From Marinobacter szutsaonensis (GTDB taxonomy: Bacteria; Pseudomonadota; Gammaproteobacteria; Pseudomonadales; Oleiphilaceae): a DNA stretch of 64,000 nt. A program made the position numbers and the translations under genes. Shown one piece after another: positions 21,329 through 30,572 of this stretch (the first letter of the stretch is position 1; each line of letters opens with the position of its first letter). The stretch covers positions 2,232,001 to 2,296,000 of the forward strand of contig NZ_BAAAFC010000001.1 of NCBI RefSeq assembly GCF_039523335.1, given 5' to 3'. Below the pieces are notes generated by a model. The model was not told the DNA's origin. It saw only the letters and a list, made by a program, of their open reading frames with translations, and did no database searches.

Positions 21329-22611
21329 TGATTCTGATAACCCTGCTGGTCCTGCTGGTCCTTCTGCTGCTGAGTGTCCCGGTTGCCGCTACCCTGATTG
21401 TGCTGGGACTGTTTCTCGATGAATTTTTCTCGCCGTTTCCCCTGGTCAATGCCATGGGGGACGTGTTGTGGTCGGCGTCCAACAGTTTCCTGCTGATTGC
21501 CATACCGCTGTTTATCCTGTTGGGTGAAATCCTGGTGCGAACGGGAATTGCCAAGGGTACCTACCGGGCCCTGGAGAGCTGGCTGTCCTGGTTGCCCGGT
21601 GGTCTGCTGCACGCCAACGTCGGTACCGCTACCCTGTTTTCCGCCACCTCGGGCTCCAGTGTCGCCACGGCAGCCACCATCGGTACCGTGGCCATTCCCC
21701 AGGGCAAGGACATGAACTACGACCCACGGCTGTTTACCGGCTCGATTGCCGCCGGCGGCACCCTGGGCATCATGATTCCGCCGTCCATTAACCTGATTGT
21801 CTACGGTTTCCTGACCGAGACCTCGATCCCCCAGCTGTTCGCCGCCGGCCTGATCCCGGGCCTGTTGCTGGCACTGCTATTCGTGGTCGGCACTGCGCTT
21901 ATCTGCCTGTGGCGGCCGTCGATGGGAGGTCCGAGCACCCATCACTCCTGGGGCGAACGGTTTGCCGGGCTGAAACATCTGGTGCCGGTCCTGGTGTTGT
22001 TCGGCATCGTGGTCGGTTCCATCTACGCCGGCTGGGCCACGCCGACCGAGGCGGCGTCGCTCGGTGTCATCGGGGCCTTCGCGATTGCCCTGTCCATGGG
22101 CAAGCTGACCAAGTCTGTGGTGATGGAAGCCCTTGAAGGCACCATGCGCACCACCGGCATGATTATGCTGATCATTATCGCCTCCTATTTCCTGAACTTC
22201 GTTCTGGCCTCGGCGGGCATCACCCGGGAGTTGACGGCGTTCCTGGAATCCGCGGGCCTGGGTCCCTATTCGACCCTGCTGTTGGTGATCGCCCTGTACA
22301 TTGTCCTGGGCTTTTTCATCGAGACCCTGTCGCTGATGGTGATCACCATTCCGATTGTGGCGCCGATCATCATCGGCATGGGTTTTGATCCGGTCTGGTT
22401 CGGCATTCTGCTGATCCTGTTGATCGAGATGGCGCTGATTACCCCGCCGGTGGGCCTGAACCTCTATGTGGTCCAGGGGGTGCGCCAGGGTGGTTCCTTT
22501 AACGATGTGATGGTTGGAGCCTTGCCGTATGTCGCGATGATGCTGCTGATGGCGGTGGCGCTGGTTCTGTTCCCGTCCATCGCCATGTTCCTGCCGGATC
22601 TTTTGAACTGA
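21328..22611 (+). CDS. TRAP transporter large permease (DctM family)
   Basis: At 427 residues with about 12 membrane helices, this is the sodium-coupled transport subunit. Visible family motifs are PLFILLGEILVRTGIAKGTYRALESWL, the FSATSGSSVATAATIG core, GIMIPPSINLIVYG and the second repeat LIEMALITPPVGLNLYVVQG. The two pseudo-repeats with PPS/PPVGLN are the substrate and sodium binding hairpins. Confidence 0.93.
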   Translation: MILITLLVLLVLLLLSVPVAATLIVLGLFLDEFFSPFPLVNAMGDVLWSASNSFLLIAIPLFILLGEILVRTGIAKGTYRALESWLSWLPGGLLHANVGTATLFSATSGSSVATAATIGTVAIPQGKDMNYDPRLFTGSIAAGGTLGIMIPPSINLIVYGFLTETSIPQLFAAGLIPGLLLALLFVVGTALICLWRPSMGGPSTHHSWGERFAGLKHLVPVLVLFGIVVGSIYAGWATPTEAASLGVIGAFAIALSMGKLTKSVVMEALEGTMRTTGMIMLIIIASYFLNFVLASAGITRELTAFLESAGLGPYSTLLLVIALYIVLGFFIETLSLMVITIPIVAPIIIGMGFDPVWFGILLILLIEMALITPPVGLNLYVVQGVRQGGSFNDVMVGALPYVAMMLLMAVALVLFPSIAMFLPDLLN

Positions 22612-22645
22612 CCAGTAACCGGCTGACAACGACAGGAGACACGTA

Positions 22646-23323
22646 ATGACACAATTCCAGCTGGCCGATACCGGTGAAAAACTGGACATCACCGTCCGGG
22701 AACTGATCATTGCCGGATGGGCCGGGCGTGAACAGGCGGCCATCGATGAGCATATCGAGGAGCTGAAGGCGATCGGGGTTTCCCCGCCGTCCAGCACCCC
22801 CCTGTTCTATCGGGTATCGGCGGACCTGCTGACCACTGAAGGCAATGTCCAGTTCCTGGGCAACGCCTCAAGCGGCGAGGTGGAGGTTCTCCTGCTCGGT
22901 ACCGAGCGGGGCACCGTGGTGGGCATCGGTTCCGATCATACCGACCGTGAAGCCGAGGCCTGGTCGGTGGCCCATTCCAAGCAGGTGTGTGCCAAGCCCG
23001 TGGGCTACCAGTTGTGGTGGCTCGCTGACGTGATCGACCACTGGGATGAACTGGAGATGGCGTCGTTCGCCACCATTGACGGTGAGGAGGTGCGATACCA
23101 GGAGGGTGGTGTCACCGGGCTGCTGCATCCGGAGGAGTTGCTGCGCCGGTTTGGCCTGGACCAGCCACAACTGGCTCCCGGGCAGGCCATGCTCTGCGGT
23201 ACCTTGCCGGTGATTGGCGGGGTCCGTGCCGCCCAGGCGTTCCGGATGGTGCTGAGGGATCCGGTCACCAACCGTACCCTCGAACACGCCTATCAGATTC
23301 AGACGCTGCCGGTGGTGAAATGA
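22646..23323 (+). CDS. DUF2848 family protein
   Basis: A 225-residue cytosolic protein matching the DUF2848 pattern: ITVRELIIAGWAGRE at the start, HIEELKAIGVSPPSSTPLFYRV, and the strongly conserved GSDHTDREAE with VAHSKQVCAKPVG. The SDHTDR histidines and aspartate and the KQ.C motif look catalytic, resembling lyase or fumarylacetoacetase-type active sites, but no activity is established to my knowledge. The stop overlaps the amidase start (ATGA), so the two products probably act in one route. Confidence 0.75.
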   Translation: MTQFQLADTGEKLDITVRELIIAGWAGREQAAIDEHIEELKAIGVSPPSSTPLFYRVSADLLTTEGNVQFLGNASSGEVEVLLLGTERGTVVGIGSDHTDREAEAWSVAHSKQVCAKPVGYQLWWLADVIDHWDELEMASFATIDGEEVRYQEGGVTGLLHPEELLRRFGLDQPQLAPGQAMLCGTLPVIGGVRAAQAFRMVLRDPVTNRTLEHAYQIQTLPVVK

Positions 23324-24693
23324 GCCAGTTCAAAGCCGAGGATCTCAAGCGATTGCCGGTCGGGACGCTGGCGGACCTGCTGGATGGCCTGGCAACGGGG
23401 CAGTGGCAGGCCGCGGACGTGCTGAAGACCTGTCAGCACAACATGGATACCGGAGATGATCGCGCCCGCCAGGTTTATACCGCCCGTTTTGACCGGACCG
23501 CAACCGCCGAGGCGCGTTCAGCGGATAACCTGTACGAGGCGCGGGTGCCGGTGGGCGAGCTGGCCGGGATTCCCGTTGCTCTCAAGGCATTGTTCGACGT
23601 GAAAGGGCAGGTGACCCACGCGGGAAGCCAGTGGTGGGACACCCCCGCCGAGCATGATGCGTTGATAGTGTCACGCTTGCGGCGTGCCGGGGCGGTGATC
23701 ACCGGGCACACCAACATGACCGAGTTCGCCTATTCCGGCCTCGGCCTGAACCCCCATTACGGTACCCCGGACAATCCGCTGGCCCCGGGCCGGATTCCCG
23801 GGGGGTCTTCGTCGGGCGCCGCCGTGGCCGTTGCCTGCGATATGGCCGCTGCGGCCATCGGCACCGATACTGGTGGTTCCATCCGTATTCCTTCGGCGTT
23901 CTGTGGCCTGGTCGGGTTCAAGCCGTCCCAGCAGCGCATACCCAGACGGGGCACCTTTCCCCTGTCGGACAGCCTGGATTCGGTCGGGCCCATTGCCCGC
24001 TCCGTGGACTGTTGTGCCCGGGTCGATGCGGTGCTGGCGGGACGGGAGTGCCGACCACTCAGGCAACGGCCCCTGGCGGGCCTGCGCTTCGCGGTGCCCA
24101 CCAATTACATGCTGGACGACGTTTCCCGGGAGGTTGCCGATGCCTTCACCCGGAGCCTGAACCTGCTTCGCGACGCCGGCGCCCGGATCGAGGAAGTGGC
24201 GGTACCGGTGCTGGATACCCTGCCGGAACTGCTGGAAGGTGGTGGCCTCACCGCCGCGGAGAGTTACCATATCCACCGGGAATGGTTGCGCTGCCACGGG
24301 GACCGCTATGATCCGAGAGTCCGCAGCCGCATGGAGCGGGGCGCACAGCTCGGGGCCGCGGATTACATCGAACTGCTCCGGCGCCGGGCTGACCGCAAGC
24401 AACAGGCTGACCAGTGGCTGGCGGCCTACGATGGCCTGCTTGCGCCGACGGTACCGATTGCACCGCCGCGCTTCGAGGAGCTTGCCAGCGATGACGATTA
24501 TGGTCGTCTGAACCTGCTGGTGCTGCGCAATCCCACGGTGGCCAACCTGCTTGACCTGTGTGCCATCACGCTGCCGAACCACGAGCCGGGTGAGTTGCCC
24601 TCGGGGCTGATGCTGGTCGGTCGTAACGGCACCGATGCGGCCTTGCTGGCCATTGCGGTGGGGATCGAGGAGGCGCTCAGGGAAGCATGCTGA
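23320..24693 (+). CDS. Amidase of the amidase signature family
   Basis: A 457-residue hydrolase of the GatA/allophanate hydrolase (AtzF) type that cleaves a carboxamide, releasing ammonia or an amine. The Ser-cisSer-Lys triad is visible: Lys89 in VALKALFDV, the GGSSSGAAVAVA segment (residues 161-172) and Ser187 in TDTGGSIRIP. A real substrate is not evident; within a 5-oxoproline operon it may open or trim a lactam or amide precursor. It overlaps the next gene by 7 bases. Confidence 0.88.
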   Translation: MSQFKAEDLKRLPVGTLADLLDGLATGQWQAADVLKTCQHNMDTGDDRARQVYTARFDRTATAEARSADNLYEARVPVGELAGIPVALKALFDVKGQVTHAGSQWWDTPAEHDALIVSRLRRAGAVITGHTNMTEFAYSGLGLNPHYGTPDNPLAPGRIPGGSSSGAAVAVACDMAAAAIGTDTGGSIRIPSAFCGLVGFKPSQQRIPRRGTFPLSDSLDSVGPIARSVDCCARVDAVLAGRECRPLRQRPLAGLRFAVPTNYMLDDVSREVADAFTRSLNLLRDAGARIEEVAVPVLDTLPELLEGGGLTAAESYHIHREWLRCHGDRYDPRVRSRMERGAQLGAADYIELLRRRADRKQQADQWLAAYDGLLAPTVPIAPPRFEELASDDDYGRLNLLVLRNPTVANLLDLCAITLPNHEPGELPSGLMLVGRNGTDAALLAIAVGIEEALREAC

Positions 24694-25487
24694 GTGTTCT
24701 GATCGCAAAACTGGTGGCCACCGCCCTGGTGGTCATCGGCGTCTCGGTGGCGGTGGGCAAGGTGGGCCCGCGGCTTGGGGGAATACTGGCAGGGACACCC
24801 ATCATCCTGGGCCCCGGCTACTTTTTCATGCTCCAGGAGCGTTCGGTGGAGTTCCTTCAGGCCGCCGCGCTGTCGACACTGCATGCCCTGATCGCCACCC
24901 TCGTCTTTGCCATCTGTTTCGTGATGTCCGCCGGGCGTTTTGGCGTGTACACCAGCCTGGCGTTGGCGACCGGGATCTGGATACCGACTGCCCTGCTGTT
25001 TTCCCTGTTGCCGGGAGGAGTATGGGGTGGTTTGCTGGTATACGCCCTGGTGCTATTCGCGGCTGAAGCCATTCGCCGGGCCCTGAAACTGGGCCAGACC
25101 GTGGTGGTTGCCCGGTCCGGGTGGTTCGATTTGCTGTTTCGGGGGCTGTTGGCGGGAATTCTGGTGAGCCTCGCGACCACAGTGGCTGCGAAATCCGGGC
25201 CGTTGCTTTCCGGTATGCTGGTCGGGTTCCCGGTGGGGCTGTTCACCATTGGCTGGACGTTATATGAGCGCTATGGCGCTGAAGTGGCCAGGGCAACGGT
25301 CAGCATGGCCCAGAAAGGCATGCTCAGTCTGGTGGCTTTCGCGTTGGCGCTGGCCCTGACGGTGGGTATCTTGCCGCCGATGGTCACCTTTGCCATCTCC
25401 CTGCTTGCCTCGATAATGGTGAGTCTGGGTATTTTTGTCATCAGCCAGTGGCGTTATCGCGCACTGCAGACGGGAGAGGGAAAATGA
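24687..25487 (+). CDS. Multi-spanning membrane protein of unknown function
   Basis: I do not recognise this 266-residue protein. It is very hydrophobic with about eight predicted helices and contains a small-residue-rich segment early ([18 protein letters not shown]) that is echoed later ([20 protein letters not shown] near residue 175), suggesting an internal duplication of a four-helix unit, as in small transporters or exporters. It overlaps both neighbours (ATGCTGA, ATGA), so it belongs to the catabolic operon and may move an intermediate or product across the membrane. Confidence 0.75.
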   Translation: MLSVLIAKLVATALVVIGVSVAVGKVGPRLGGILAGTPIILGPGYFFMLQERSVEFLQAAALSTLHALIATLVFAICFVMSAGRFGVYTSLALATGIWIPTALLFSLLPGGVWGGLLVYALVLFAAEAIRRALKLGQTVVVARSGWFDLLFRGLLAGILVSLATTVAAKSGPLLSGMLVGFPVGLFTIGWTLYERYGAEVARATVSMAQKGMLSLVAFALALALTVGILPPMVTFAISLLASIMVSLGIFVISQWRYRALQTGEGK

Positions 25488-26239
25488 GAACTCTGATGAT
25501 CAACGCCGACATGGGGGAGAGCTTCGGCCCCTGGGTCATGGGCATGGATGAGCACGTCATGCCCCATGTCGATCTGGCCAACGTGGCCTGTGGCTTTCAC
25601 GCCTCCGACCCACACGTTATCCGGCGCACGGTGCGGCTGGCGAAACAGCACGATGTGAAGGTGGGAGCCCATCCGTCCTACCCGGATCTGGTGGGTTTTG
25701 GCCGCCGGTCCATCGCCTGTTCGCCGGACGAAGTGGAAGATCTGGTGCTGTACCAGATCGGCGCCCTGTCCGGCATTTGTCAGGCCGAGGGCACGCGTAT
25801 CCACTACGTGAAACCCCACGGTGCCCTCTACAACGACATGATCAAGGACCCCGGCCTGTTCGAGGCCGTCGTCAAGGCGGTCAAGGATTTCGATGGCAAC
25901 CTGCCATTGATGACCATGGCCTCCTGCGACACCTCCATGGCCCGGGAAATCGCGGAGCGCTACGGCATCAAGCTGTGGTTCGAGGCCTTCGCCGACCGTG
26001 CCTATGACGGGGAAGGTCGTCTGGTATCCCGGCGCATATCCGGGGCAGTCCATGAAGATCCCGACGAGATCCTGGAGCAGGCCGTGAAGATTGCCAAAGG
26101 CGAACCGCTGACCGCCATTGACGGCAGCGAGATTGTGCTGAACGCCGATACCCTGTGTGTGCACGGGGACAACAACGAATCCATCGCCGCGATCCAGTCG
26201 ATCCGCGAGGCGATACTGGCACTGGGACACCGGGCATGA
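25484..26239 (+). CDS. pxpA: 5-oxoprolinase subunit A (LamB/YcsF family)
   Basis: PxpA is one of three subunits of the ATP-dependent bacterial 5-oxoprolinase, which opens 5-oxoproline to glutamate. The 251-residue product starts [15 protein letters not shown], with the family signatures [18 protein letters not shown] and GAHPSYPD (metal- or substrate-binding acidic and His residues) and the [11 protein letters not shown] motif. An upstream in-frame start at 25448 is rejected because the ATGA overlap at 25484 and family length fit better. Confidence 0.93.
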   Translation: MRTLMINADMGESFGPWVMGMDEHVMPHVDLANVACGFHASDPHVIRRTVRLAKQHDVKVGAHPSYPDLVGFGRRSIACSPDEVEDLVLYQIGALSGICQAEGTRIHYVKPHGALYNDMIKDPGLFEAVVKAVKDFDGNLPLMTMASCDTSMAREIAERYGIKLWFEAFADRAYDGEGRLVSRRISGAVHEDPDEILEQAVKIAKGEPLTAIDGSEIVLNADTLCVHGDNNESIAAIQSIREAILALGHRA

Positions 26240-26964
26240 CCGGCAACCCCACCAACGCCTTGCCCCGGCTCGAATCGGCCGGTCTCGATGGCTGGATGGT
26301 CCGGCTGTTCGAGGCGATCGACGAGGCCAATCTGCCTTGGATTACGGCCCTGGCCCGCCATTGCGAATCAGCGTTTGCTGACGCGCTGGTGGATCTGGTG
26401 CCTTCCTACACCACGCTGCTGGTGGTCTTCGATCCTGTCCGGATGTCTCCGACCGAGGCACGGCAGAAAATTGCCGGGTTACTGGCGGACCTGAAACCGG
26501 ACGAGGACCTTGGCACCGGCCAGGTTCACGAATTGCCGACTTTCTATGACCCCAGCGTCGGGCCGGACCTGGACCGGGTCGCCGACCACACCGGCATGAC
26601 CGTGGAGCAAGTCATCGACTGCCACAGCAGCAAAACCTACCGTGTGTTTGCCCTGGGCTTTGCGCCCGGCTTTGCCTTTATGGGGCTGATTGATCCCCGG
26701 CTGGAATGCCCCCGGCTCGATACCCCGCGCAAGAAGGTACCAGTGGGCAGTGTTGCCATTGCCGCCCGTCAGACGGCCGCCTATCCAACGGCCACCCCCG
26801 GTGGCTGGAACCTGCTCGGCCGCACCAGTGCCCGGCTTTTCGACCGTGAGCGGGAGGGCTTCAGCCTGCTGAGAGTGGGAGACGAAGTACGCTTTGTCTC
26901 CGTCAGCCGCGAGGAATTCGAACGCCAGGGCGGTGATATCACCCCCATGGAGGCGGCGGTATGA
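26236..26964 (+). CDS. pxpB: 5-oxoprolinase subunit B (KipI family)
   Basis: The 242-residue PxpB belongs to the cyclophilin-like KipI family and forms the ATP-using unit with PxpC. Conserved stretches are [29 protein letters not shown] and [29 protein letters not shown]. It starts within the pxpA stop (ATGA), so the earlier in-frame codons from 26155 are not used. In Bacillus the homologue KipI also inhibits the sporulation kinase KinA; that role is not expected here. Confidence 0.92.
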   Translation: MTGNPTNALPRLESAGLDGWMVRLFEAIDEANLPWITALARHCESAFADALVDLVPSYTTLLVVFDPVRMSPTEARQKIAGLLADLKPDEDLGTGQVHELPTFYDPSVGPDLDRVADHTGMTVEQVIDCHSSKTYRVFALGFAPGFAFMGLIDPRLECPRLDTPRKKVPVGSVAIAARQTAAYPTATPGGWNLLGRTSARLFDREREGFSLLRVGDEVRFVSVSREEFERQGGDITPMEAAV

Positions 26965-27914
26965 CAGCACAAAGCAAGACGGAAACCGCCATCCGGGTCC
27001 ACCGGGCCGGGCCGCTGGCGCTGCTGCAGGATCGGGGCCGTTTCGGCGTGCGCCATCTGGGCGTGACCCAGGGAGGGCCGGCGGATCTGTACTCCTGGGC
27101 CTGGGCCAATTACCTGGCCGGCACCCCCTGGGGTACCGCGAGCCTGGAGATCACCTTTGGCGGGCTGCAACTGATCGCGGAACGGGATCTGGATATCGCC
27201 ATTGCCGGCGCCGATCTGGGCGCAACCCTCGATGGCCAACCGGTGCCCTTGTGGCAGCGGATCACCTGGAAAGAAGGCCAGAAACTGAGCTTTGCCTCGC
27301 CGGTGAGTGGACTGCGGGCCTACCTGTCGGTTCGGGGAGGCTTTGCCGCCGAACCGGTGCTGGGCAGTGTTGCCTGCGTCAGTCGCGAACAGCTGGGCGG
27401 CTTCGACGGCTGGGGCAGCAAACTGGCGGACGGCGACCGACTGACAGTTTATACCCCGGATGGCAAGCCGGCGGAGGGGATGACTGAGGCGCCGGATCAT
27501 GCCCGGAAGGATTTTCGCGAAGCGCCGGTGCTGGAGTTGCTGCCCGGTGCCCAGATCGGAGAGTTCACCGGCCGCAGTCTGTACGATGCCTTCAATACCT
27601 GGTGGCGGGTCGACGACCGGGCGGACCGCATGGGCGTGCGCCTGCTGGGTCCGAAACTGCAGTGCCGGATCGGTTCCCTGATCTCCGAGGGCATCAACCT
27701 GGGCGGCGTCCAGGTACCCCCGGATGGCCAGCCCATTGCCCTGCTCAATGACCGCCAAACCATCGGCGGCTACCCGCGGCTCGGGGCCCTGTTTCCGTTG
27801 TCAGCCTCCCGGCTGGCGCAGTGTCTGCCAGGGCAGGAGGTTCGGTTGGTGGCCCGGGGCAGTGGGCCGGTGCTCAGGGATTACCGGGCTTTTCTAGCGG
27901 GATTCCGGCCCTGA
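26961..27914 (+). CDS. pxpC: 5-oxoprolinase subunit C (KipA family)
   Basis: The 317-residue PxpC completes the 5-oxoprolinase complex. Family marks are GPLALLQDRGRFGVRHLGVTQGGPAD at the start, GADLGATLDG, SVRGGFA and the C-terminal VQVPPDGQPI(A/V)L-type segment followed by DRQTIGGYPRLG. It overlaps pxpB by ATGA. It is the last gene of the operon; its stop codon lies inside the terminator stem. Confidence 0.92.
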   Translation: MTAQSKTETAIRVHRAGPLALLQDRGRFGVRHLGVTQGGPADLYSWAWANYLAGTPWGTASLEITFGGLQLIAERDLDIAIAGADLGATLDGQPVPLWQRITWKEGQKLSFASPVSGLRAYLSVRGGFAAEPVLGSVACVSREQLGGFDGWGSKLADGDRLTVYTPDGKPAEGMTEAPDHARKDFREAPVLELLPGAQIGEFTGRSLYDAFNTWWRVDDRADRMGVRLLGPKLQCRIGSLISEGINLGGVQVPPDGQPIALLNDRQTIGGYPRLGALFPLSASRLAQCLPGQEVRLVARGSGPVLRDYRAFLAGFRP

Positions 27915-27934
27915 ACAGGGCCGGGGCCGTTTTC
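27905..27934 (+). terminator. Terminator of the TRAP-Pxp operon
   Basis: CCGGCCCTG (27905-27913) and CAGGGCCGG (27916-27924) form a very stable stem, followed by GGCCGTTTTC. The stop codon TGA of pxpC (27912-27914) is within the stem. Confidence 0.65.
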
Positions 27935-27956
27935 ATCACAGGATTTCGGTAATTAC

Positions 27957-27977
27957 CTATCGGAAAACTTTCGATAG
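27957..27977. promoter_or_regulatory. Inverted repeat in promoter region of the EAL operon
   Basis: CTATCG (27957-27962) pairs with CGATAG (27972-27977), extended by inner A-T pairs, in a 236 bp AT-rich gap before the four-gene EAL operon. It may be an operator or weak hairpin. I see no convincing -35/-10 pair; TTGAAT near 27995 with TAAATT near 28011 is one weak option. The rest of the gap holds nothing clear. Confidence 0.35.
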
Positions 27978-28150
27978 TTGTAGGTATTAATTTATTGAAT
28001 TAAAAAGGATAAATTACATAGCTACTGTCGATTTTTGCAAATTTAACATTGTGTTTTCAGGAGTTTACGTTGGTCGTGTGGTCTATTTAAAAGTCGCTGC
28101 GTATCATCGCTGGCCGTTTTATATACAGTTGCGTCGACGCGAGCTCCCCA

Positions 28151-28615
28151 ATGAAAAATCTTACTTTTATTGCCCTATTCCTTGCCACGTTTCTTCCTGT
28201 TATCGCTCAAGCCGCCCCGGAATTGGTGGTCAGGAGTGGTTCAAAGGTTCTGGTCCTGGACCGGGATGAGCTGGAAACCTTCCCGCAAACCACGGTTACC
28301 ACGTCCAGCCCCTATTACGACGGCACGGTTGAGTTCACCGGGCCGACCCTGAAGCGGGTGCTCGATACGTTCGGTCTCGGCGACCAGACACAGCTGACCT
28401 TCCGTGCCCTGAATGACTACCAGGTGAAAGGCACACTGGCCGAGCTTCTGGATCTGGATGCGATCATCGCGACCCGAATGGACGGCAGGAGCATGTCGGT
28501 CCGTAATCGCGGACCCTTCTGGATCATTCTGCCGTTGTCCGAGCGCCCGGAACTGGATCATGGGGACTACCATCGGTTCATGGTGTGGCAACTGGACCAG
28601 ATCGAGTTGAATTGA
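28151..28615 (+). CDS. Periplasmic protein with oxidoreductase molybdopterin-binding-like fold
   Basis: A 154-residue secreted protein with signal peptide MKNLTFIALFLATFLPVIAQA. The mature part (LDRDELETFPQTTVTT, VEFTGPTLKRVLDTFGL, RALNDYQVKGTLAELLDLDAIIATRMDG, GPFWIILPLSERPELD) follows the pattern of the sulfite-oxidase-type molybdopterin-binding fold, but it is much shorter than an enzyme and lacks the usual cysteine that binds molybdenum. I therefore read it as a ligand-binding or structural relative. It is 1 bp from the EAL gene (TGAC-GTG region), so cotranscribed; likely a sensory accessory. Confidence 0.6.
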   Translation: MKNLTFIALFLATFLPVIAQAAPELVVRSGSKVLVLDRDELETFPQTTVTTSSPYYDGTVEFTGPTLKRVLDTFGLGDQTQLTFRALNDYQVKGTLAELLDLDAIIATRMDGRSMSVRNRGPFWIILPLSERPELDHGDYHRFMVWQLDQIELN

Positions 28616-28616
28616 C

Positions 28617-30563
28617 GTGAACACAGATTCTGTATTGGCGCGCCTGTTCTCACGCACCACCATCATCTTTCTGTTTGTCACCGTGTTGTGCCTGGTTTCC
28701 GCGAGCTTCTATACCTACCTGGAAGATCGCAAGCTCGAGACGATTTCTCTCAGCACCATGCGGATGGGATCGTGGAACCTGGCCCAACTGGGGAACGAAG
28801 CCAGCGCCTTTGATCGGGAAATGGCGCTGATGGCCGCCGGGGTAGGGGATCCGGAAGAATTCATGCTGCGCTACGATGTGCTCTGGAGCCGTTACGACTA
28901 CCTGCTCACCAGTAAGGAGTCTCTGCCGACCCGGCGTCATCAGGATAACAAACAGCGCCTGACGGCGTTATTCAACGGCCTCAAAGCGCTTGAGCCCGCC
29001 CTGGCTACCCGTCTTGGGAACCCGGTTGCCGATTGGTCCGCCGTGGCGACGGAATGGAACCGTCAGAAAGCCGCCATTCAACAACTGGTCATCGATAATT
29101 TTGTGGGGGATGAGACCGGGCAACTCATGATTGGGGTGGAGGCCTCCCGGGACCGACTTTCCAACCTCCGGTTCTTCACGCTGGCGGCTCTGGTTATCGT
29201 GTTCCTGTACATGGCATTCGCCTTCCTGTTTGTGCGCAAGCAATCCCGGACGGATCCCGTCACCGGCCTGCCCAACAGCAACTATCTGGCGTCAATACGT
29301 GGCGTTGATCCGGCCAGGATGATCGTTATTTGTGAAATCCGGCAGTTTCAGCTGGTGCTGAGCGAATACGGAAACGAGGCGGCGATAGAGCTGGCCCGGC
29401 TGTTCGCCGGCAAGCTCAAGGCACATCTGGGGACCGAGGATGAGGTCATTCAGCTGGGCCTGAGCGAATACGTCCTTCTTCTTGCTCCCGGACAGCATGG
29501 GACCAGTGAAGAGATGATGGAAGAGCTGGTGGCAGCCACGACTTTTGATTGGCGCGTGCACGAGTCCGACCTACCGATCTCGGCGGTGTTCGGGGTAGAC
29601 CCCCCGTGCGAGGGCAATTGTCCGGGCTGGAATACCCGTTACCAGCAGGCCCATCGTGCTCTGGCGCAGGCCCATCTGAAGGGCGGAAGCTACTCCATCA
29701 ACAACGAGGACCTGCGCCGACAGATTGAGGAAGAGCGGCAGATTTTCACGGGTCTGCGCAAGTTCCTGAAAGGTGAACCGGGCCCCTTGAGACTGAGCCT
29801 GGTGTACCAGCCGATCGTCAGTACCGAGAACCGTCACCTGATCACGGGCGCGGAGGTGCTGCTGCGGTGTCGCGATGACAACCTCGGGTTTGTCCCGCCG
29901 AACCGGGTGGTGGACCTGTGCGAACACTTCGGGCTGGGGGTCGAGTTCGGTCAGTGGTTGTTCCGCCAGATCGCCCGGGAAACCCGGCAGCTCTACCGGG
30001 ACCTGGGTTATCGGGGCACGCTTTCCATCAACCTGAATCCGGCGATGCTGGGCGAACATCTGGTGGCGGACGTGAAGAACTTGCTGATCGAGCAGGGCAT
30101 TCCAGCCTCGACCTTGTGCATGGAAATTACCGAGGACAACGCCGCTCTCGAATTCGAGCGGATCAATCAGCTGATCGACCGGCTCCATGAGCAGGGCGTG
30201 ATCTTTGCTCTGGATGACTTCGGAACGGGTCATTCTTCCCTGGAGTATGTGCGTGAGCTGAAAGTCGATCGGGTCAAGATTGATCGCTGTTTCGTTGACG
30301 GCATCGAACTGGATGAGGACAAATCCCGCTTCCTGGGCTCCATTATCGCGATGGCCGATCAGGCCTACATGAAGAGCGTGATCGAGGGGGTGGAAAATGA
30401 ACCCCAGTGGCAGAAGGTGTCAGAGCTGGGTGGCACCCTGATCCAGGGCTATCACGCGCACCGACCGATGCCGTTCAATGACTATATGGCGCTGCTGATG
30501 GACCCGAAGACCGGTTATCCCACCGAGACTTCGAGGCAGCTAGCTCCCTTTACGGACTATTGA
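28617..30563 (+). CDS. Membrane EAL-domain c-di-GMP phosphodiesterase with degenerate GGDEF
   Basis: This 648-residue inner-membrane protein has helix 1 (about 13-33), a periplasmic helical sensor region (34-183), helix 2 (184-206), a degenerate GGDEF domain (about 209-365; GLSEYVLLLA replaces the GGDEF loop, so no cyclase activity) and an EAL domain (390-635). The phosphodiesterase residues appear intact: Glu413 (motif reads EVLLR), Asn472, Glu503, Asp533-Asp534 in ALDDFGTGHSS, Lys554, Glu590 and Gln610. It should break down c-di-GMP in response to a periplasmic cue. The start codon is GTG at 28617. The next gene encodes a PhnD-like binding protein, a plausible ligand sensor for it. Confidence 0.87.
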   Translation: MNTDSVLARLFSRTTIIFLFVTVLCLVSASFYTYLEDRKLETISLSTMRMGSWNLAQLGNEASAFDREMALMAAGVGDPEEFMLRYDVLWSRYDYLLTSKESLPTRRHQDNKQRLTALFNGLKALEPALATRLGNPVADWSAVATEWNRQKAAIQQLVIDNFVGDETGQLMIGVEASRDRLSNLRFFTLAALVIVFLYMAFAFLFVRKQSRTDPVTGLPNSNYLASIRGVDPARMIVICEIRQFQLVLSEYGNEAAIELARLFAGKLKAHLGTEDEVIQLGLSEYVLLLAPGQHGTSEEMMEELVAATTFDWRVHESDLPISAVFGVDPPCEGNCPGWNTRYQQAHRALAQAHLKGGSYSINNEDLRRQIEEERQIFTGLRKFLKGEPGPLRLSLVYQPIVSTENRHLITGAEVLLRCRDDNLGFVPPNRVVDLCEHFGLGVEFGQWLFRQIARETRQLYRDLGYRGTLSINLNPAMLGEHLVADVKNLLIEQGIPASTLCMEITEDNAALEFERINQLIDRLHEQGVIFALDDFGTGHSSLEYVRELKVDRVKIDRCFVDGIELDEDKSRFLGSIIAMADQAYMKSVIEGVENEPQWQKVSELGGTLIQGYHAHRPMPFNDYMALLMDPKTGYPTETSRQLAPFTDY

Positions 30564-30572
30564 GTACACCTT

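Noticed and set aside
28617..30563. Active diguanylate cyclase in the EAL protein
   Set aside because: The signature loop reads GLSEYVL instead of GGDEF/GGEEF, so cyclase activity is not expected.
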